From: Massilia timonae CCUG 45783
Lineage (GTDB): Bacteria > Pseudomonadota > Gammaproteobacteria > Burkholderiales > Burkholderiaceae_D
Direction: 5' to 3'
NCBI RefSeq assembly: GCF_000315425.1
Contig: NZ_JH992924.1
Location: 1,008,971-1,072,970, forward strand
Length of the DNA stretch: 64,000 nucleotides
The first letter of the stretch is position 1, and the number at the start of each line of letters is the position of its first letter. The notes under the pieces are model-generated. The model ran no database searches and was not told where the DNA came from. It saw only the letters and a program-made list of their open reading frames with translations. Shown here one piece after another: positions 61,195 through 64,000 of the stretch. Position numbers and translations under genes: made by a program.

Positions 61195-62496
61195 TCAAGC
61201 TTGTTTCGACAACTGATAAGGAACTTCGATCGTCGCGATCACGCCGCTCGGGCTGTTGGCGCCGATGTGCAGGCGGGCGCTGTCGCCGTGCAGCAGCTTG
61301 AGACGGTCGCGGATCGTCTGCAGGCCCAGGCCGGTGCCGTCGCTCGGCACCACGCCGAAACCCACGCCGTCGTCGGTCACGGTCACGCGCAGCTTGCTGT
61401 CGGCCACCTCGGCCACGATCCGGAGGGTGCCGCCTTCGGGCTTGCATTCCAGGCCGTGCTTGATCGCGTTCTCGACCATCGATTGCAGCATCATCGGCGG
61501 GAAGGCCGCGCTGCGCAGGCCGTCCGGGATCTGCAGGTCGACCGTCAGGCGTTCTTCCATCCGCATCTTGAGCAGGGCCAGGTAGGCGCTGACCATGTCG
61601 ACCTCGCGTCCGAGGCCGGTGAGCACGGCGTTGTCGCGCATCTGCGGCAGCACCGCGCGCAGGTACTGGATCAGGCTGCGCTGCATGGCCGAGGCGCGCG
61701 GCGGGTCGACCCGGATCAGGTGCTCGACCGAGGCCAGCGTGTTGAACAGGAAGTGCGGTTCGACCTGGGCCTGCATCATCTGCATCTTCGTTTCCGACAG
61801 CTGGCGCTGCATGGCTTCGCGCTCGGCGGCGGCGTTGGCGACCTGGGCCACGGCATCGGCGCGCTTCTTGCCGCCGACCAGGGCCTTGGTGCCGAACAGG
61901 GCGAGCAGGAGCAGCAGCACGAAATTCATGAACCAGGTCGAGGCCTGCTTGTGGTAGCGCGACACCTTCTGCTCGGCGGCGTCCTCGACCGCCGCTTCGA
62001 TGGCGTTCGAGAGTTCTTCGCCGATCTGCGGCGGCAGCTCGATGTGGACCGAATCGTCGCCAGGGTGGATATTGACGCCGCCGGCGCCGATGGCGGGCGG
62101 CTTGGGCGGCAGCGGCGGACGCGGCGCCTCGGGCGCATCCGGGTCCGCCGGGTCCGCCGGCGCCGCCGGCTCGGCAGGGTCCGCCGGCTCGGCCGCGCCG
62201 CTGCGCGCACGGGTGCGCGGATTGAAGCGGATGCCGCTTTCGTCGATCAGGATGCTGGCTTCGCTGCGCCGCCCCGCCTCGCGCTCGGCGCGCGCGATCT
62301 CTTCCTGGGCCGGGCCGTTGAACAGTTCTTCCTGCAGGATGCCGGCGGCGGTCAGGGTCAGGCAGGCGAACAGGAGGAATTTCCACCACGAGAGCTGGGT
62401 AACCCAGGTCGCCACCGCGTCGAAGGCCCGGTAGAGCCACGACAGGATGCCCGTCAAATACTGTTGTGTCGAACTGCGTGCTTGCATGGTCGTCAA
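61195..62496 (-). CDS. LytS/YehU-type sensor histidine kinase with acidic Pro-rich loop
   Basis: A 433-residue kinase with two transmembrane helices (about 38-57 and 187-208) and a His_kinase domain: His248 in QVEPHFLFNTLASVEHL, then MMLQSMVENAIKHGLE and VTDDGVGFGV in the HATPase part. The loop between the helices (58-186) is mostly low-complexity with repeated Ala-Asp-Pro/Glu-Pro units at 100-135. It should phosphorylate the LytTR regulator downstream. Alternative start at 62487. Confidence 0.9.
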   Translation of the reverse strand: MTTMQARSSTQQYLTGILSWLYRAFDAVATWVTQLSWWKFLLFACLTLTAAGILQEELFNGPAQEEIARAEREAGRRSEASILIDESGIRFNPRTRARSGAAEPADPAEPAAPADPADPDAPEAPRPPLPPKPPAIGAGGVNIHPGDDSVHIELPPQIGEELSNAIEAAVEDAAEQKVSRYHKQASTWFMNFVLLLLLALFGTKALVGGKKRADAVAQVANAAAEREAMQRQLSETKMQMMQAQVEPHFLFNTLASVEHLIRVDPPRASAMQRSLIQYLRAVLPQMRDNAVLTGLGREVDMVSAYLALLKMRMEERLTVDLQIPDGLRSAAFPPMMLQSMVENAIKHGLECKPEGGTLRIVAEVADSKLRVTVTDDGVGFGVVPSDGTGLGLQTIRDRLKLLHGDSARLHIGANSPSGVIATIEVPYQLSKQA

Positions 62497-62753
62497 TCTT
62501 GTCTGCCCATCGCCGGGGTGGCCGACGATGGAGCGTTGGAATGATGCAACTTTAACGCGCCGGGCGCGTCAGGGCCAGCCCCCTGCGACAGCCTGCAGGA
62601 TTCGGGGAATGGACGGTGCGCATGCGCGGCAAATGATCGAACTCAACAGCTATTAATTAGAAACATTGCAAGGTAAGATGTTCCTCTCCGATGGCCGGGC
62701 CTTTTGGCCACGTTCTGGGACCAATCACAACCGACGATGAAAGGGTGTGCTAG
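62497..62753. other. Divergent spacer between the LytS-type kinase and DHH genes
   Basis: About 257 bases without a gene. GAAAGGGTG before 62754 serves the DHH gene. GGCC-rich short repeats lie near 62690. No convincing promoter was identified. Confidence 0.35.
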
Positions 62754-63692
62754 ATGTCCGCTATTCCCCACAAATTCCGCCTCGTGACCCGCAGCGACTT
62801 CGACGGTCTCGTGTGCGCCGTGCTGCTCAGGCATCTCGACCTGATCGACGACATCCTGTTCGTCCATCCCAAGGACATGCAGGACGGCAAAATCGTGATC
62901 ACCGCCCACGACATCACGACCAACCTGCCTTACGTCGCCGGCGCCCACCTGGTGTTCGACCATCACCTGTCGGAAACCATCCGCAATACCGGCCGCCGCG
63001 AGAATCACATCATCCACCCCGACGCGCCGTCGGCGGCGCGCGTGGTGTATGACCACTATGGCGGCGCGCGCACCTTCCCGGCCGCCTGGAACACCATGAT
63101 GGCGGCGGTCGACAAGGGCGACTCGGCGCGCTTCACGCGCGAGGAGGTGCTCGATCCGCAAGGCTGGGACCTGCTGAACTTCCTGATGGATGCGCGCACC
63201 GGCCTCGGACGCTTCCACGATTTCCGCATCTCCAACTACCAGCTCATGATGGACCTGATCGGCCACTGCGCCACCCAGGACATCGAACAATTGATGGCGC
63301 TGCCGGACGTCGTCGAACGCAGCACCCTGTACCGCGAGCACAGCGCGCGCTGCAAGGAACAGATCCGGCGCTGCGCCAGGGTCGAAGGCAACCTGGTGGT
63401 GCTCGACCTGCGGGGCGAATCCGTGATCTACGCCGGCAACCGCTTCATCATCTATGCGCTGTTCCCCGAGACGAACATCTCGATCCACGTGCTGTGGGGC
63501 GTGAAGCAGCAGAACACGGTGTTCGCCACCGGCAAGTCGATCCTCAACCGCACCTCGAACACGAATATCGGCGCGCTGATGCTGGAATACGGCGGGGGCG
63601 GGCACGAGAACGCCGGCACCTGCCAGGTGGACAATGAATTGGCCGAAGAGGTGCTGGGGGCGCTCATCAAGCGCATCACCAGCGAAGGCTGA
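62754..63692 (+). CDS. DHH-family phosphoesterase
   Basis: A 312-residue protein with DHH-family metal motifs: RSDFDGLVCAVLLR (Asp15, Asp17), AHDITTNLPYV, LVFDHHLSET (Asp69-His70-His71), and the C-terminal DHHA1-type GGGGHENAGTCQVDN. It has the size of NrnA-like or exopolyphosphatase-like enzymes, which cleave short oligonucleotides, cyclic-dinucleotide products or polyphosphate. Given the cyclic-di-GMP proteins nearby, a role in degrading pGpG is possible but not shown. The start codon follows a good GAAAGGG. Confidence 0.88.
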   Translation: MSAIPHKFRLVTRSDFDGLVCAVLLRHLDLIDDILFVHPKDMQDGKIVITAHDITTNLPYVAGAHLVFDHHLSETIRNTGRRENHIIHPDAPSAARVVYDHYGGARTFPAAWNTMMAAVDKGDSARFTREEVLDPQGWDLLNFLMDARTGLGRFHDFRISNYQLMMDLIGHCATQDIEQLMALPDVVERSTLYREHSARCKEQIRRCARVEGNLVVLDLRGESVIYAGNRFIIYALFPETNISIHVLWGVKQQNTVFATGKSILNRTSNTNIGALMLEYGGGGHENAGTCQVDNELAEEVLGALIKRITSEG

Positions 63693-63707
63693 CGCCGCCG
63701 CGCGAAG

Positions 63708-64000
63708 TCACCGCTGCGCCAGCATCCGGCACGCGGCCTCGGCGGATAAGGGCTCGCTGAACCACTGGCCCTGCATCTGGTCGCAGCCATGGCTGCGCAG
63801 GAACTCCACCTGCGCCTCGGTCTCGACCGCTTCGCCGACCACCGTGATGTCGAGGTTGCGGCCGATGTCGATCAGGGCCTTGGCCAGCGAGCCGCCTCGG
63901 CCGTGGTCGGCGATATTGTGCACCGCCGCCTTCGACAGCTTGACCTGGCGCACCGACAGCTGCTGCAGGAAGTTCAGGTCGGAGATGCCGCGCCCGAACT
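63708..64000 (-). CDS. EAL-domain protein, C-terminal part only
   Basis: The frame is open to the window edge on the minus strand, so this is the 3' end of a longer gene. The visible part reads FGRGISDLNFLQQLSVRQVK, LAKALIDIGRNLDITVVGEA, VETEAQVEFLRSHGCDQMQG and QWFSEPLSAEAACRMLAQ, the last segment of an EAL phosphodiesterase domain (the GEAVETEAQ motif replaces the usual AEGVETEAQ). Whether a GGDEF or PAS part precedes it cannot be seen. It is convergent with the DHH gene, with 15 bases between. Confidence 0.85.
   Translation of the reverse strand, partial: FGRGISDLNFLQQLSVRQVKLSKAAVHNIADHGRGGSLAKALIDIGRNLDITVVGEAVETEAQVEFLRSHGCDQMQGQWFSEPLSAEAACRMLAQR

Overview
This window is high-GC (roughly 65 %) Gram-negative chromosomal DNA. 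Its gene content and protein style fit a betaproteobacterium of the Oxalobacteraceae (Massilia/Telluria/Janthinobacterium-like): an rpsT/murJ divergent pair, both a monomeric and a dimeric NADP isocitrate dehydrogenase, an acnD/prpF-type methylcitrate operon, an APS-reductase-type cys operon with a DUF934 gene, a Burkholderia-type porin, and a TPR-bearing secretin beside pseudopilins. The genus is inferred from content only. I saw no tRNA, rRNA, insertion sequence, prophage or CRISPR array.

Layout. 1-3.2 kb: end of a secretin operon with three pseudopilins. 3.2-5.7 kb: NarL-type two-component system with an outer-membrane barrel gene. 5.9-8.7 kb: ScsB/DsbD-like thiol reductase plus a periplasmic redoxin. 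8.7-10.8 kb: murJ and rpsT. 11.2-15.7 kb: two unrelated isocitrate dehydrogenases flanking rluE. 15.8-18.9 kb: cold-shock protein and clpS-clpA. 19.1-19.8 kb: a higBA-type toxin-antitoxin pair. 19.9-24.1 kb: a chemoreceptor, then a reverse-transsulfuration pair (cystathionine gamma-lyase type and cystathionine beta-synthase). 24.2-35.9 kb: a propionate block. PrpR is divergent from a DUF485-ActP carboxylate symporter, and prpB-prpC-acnD-prpF lies further on behind a perfect sigma-54 promoter. An ArsR-controlled quinone-reductase/ABM-monooxygenase cassette sits between them. 36-40.5 kb: a PAS-GGDEF-EAL protein, exonuclease III, an AT-richer spacer and small unknown genes. 41-45.4 kb: pepA, lptF-lptG and a CbiX-like chelatase. 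45.5-47.3 kb: a DUF4214 repeat protein. 47.4-55.7 kb: sulfate assimilation (cobA, cysN, cysD, cysH, DUF934, cysI) with divergent cysB, a methyltransferase and a YaiI-like protein. 55.9-57.6 kb: a FeeM-like N-acyl amino acid synthase and a RES/Xre toxin-antitoxin pair. 57.9-62.5 kb: a porin, an orphan PAS kinase and a LytS/LytR-type system. 62.7 kb to the end: a DHH phosphoesterase and a partial EAL protein.

How parts work together. The cys genes form an adenylylsulfate route: CysDN makes APS, CysH has the Cys pairs of an APS reductase so no APS kinase is needed, and CysI reduces sulfite using siroheme that CobA and the CbiX-like chelatase help to make. The propionate block carries matching 15-bp dyads, GTTTCA-N3-TGAAAC, one upstream of prpB and one between prpR and the symporter operon, so PrpR probably controls itself, catabolism and perhaps uptake. 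The ArsR cassette carries two copies of a 20-bp operator, one lying exactly between the -35 and -10 of arsR.

Most of the window is ordinary core chromosome. I did not find a clearly undescribed defence or secretion system. The most original signals are regulatory (twin dyads, an operator inside a leaderless promoter, hairpins over ribosome binding sites), plus the Glu5-less pseudopilin with a Pro-Glu tail and the FeeM-like gene behind a strong promoter and structured leader.
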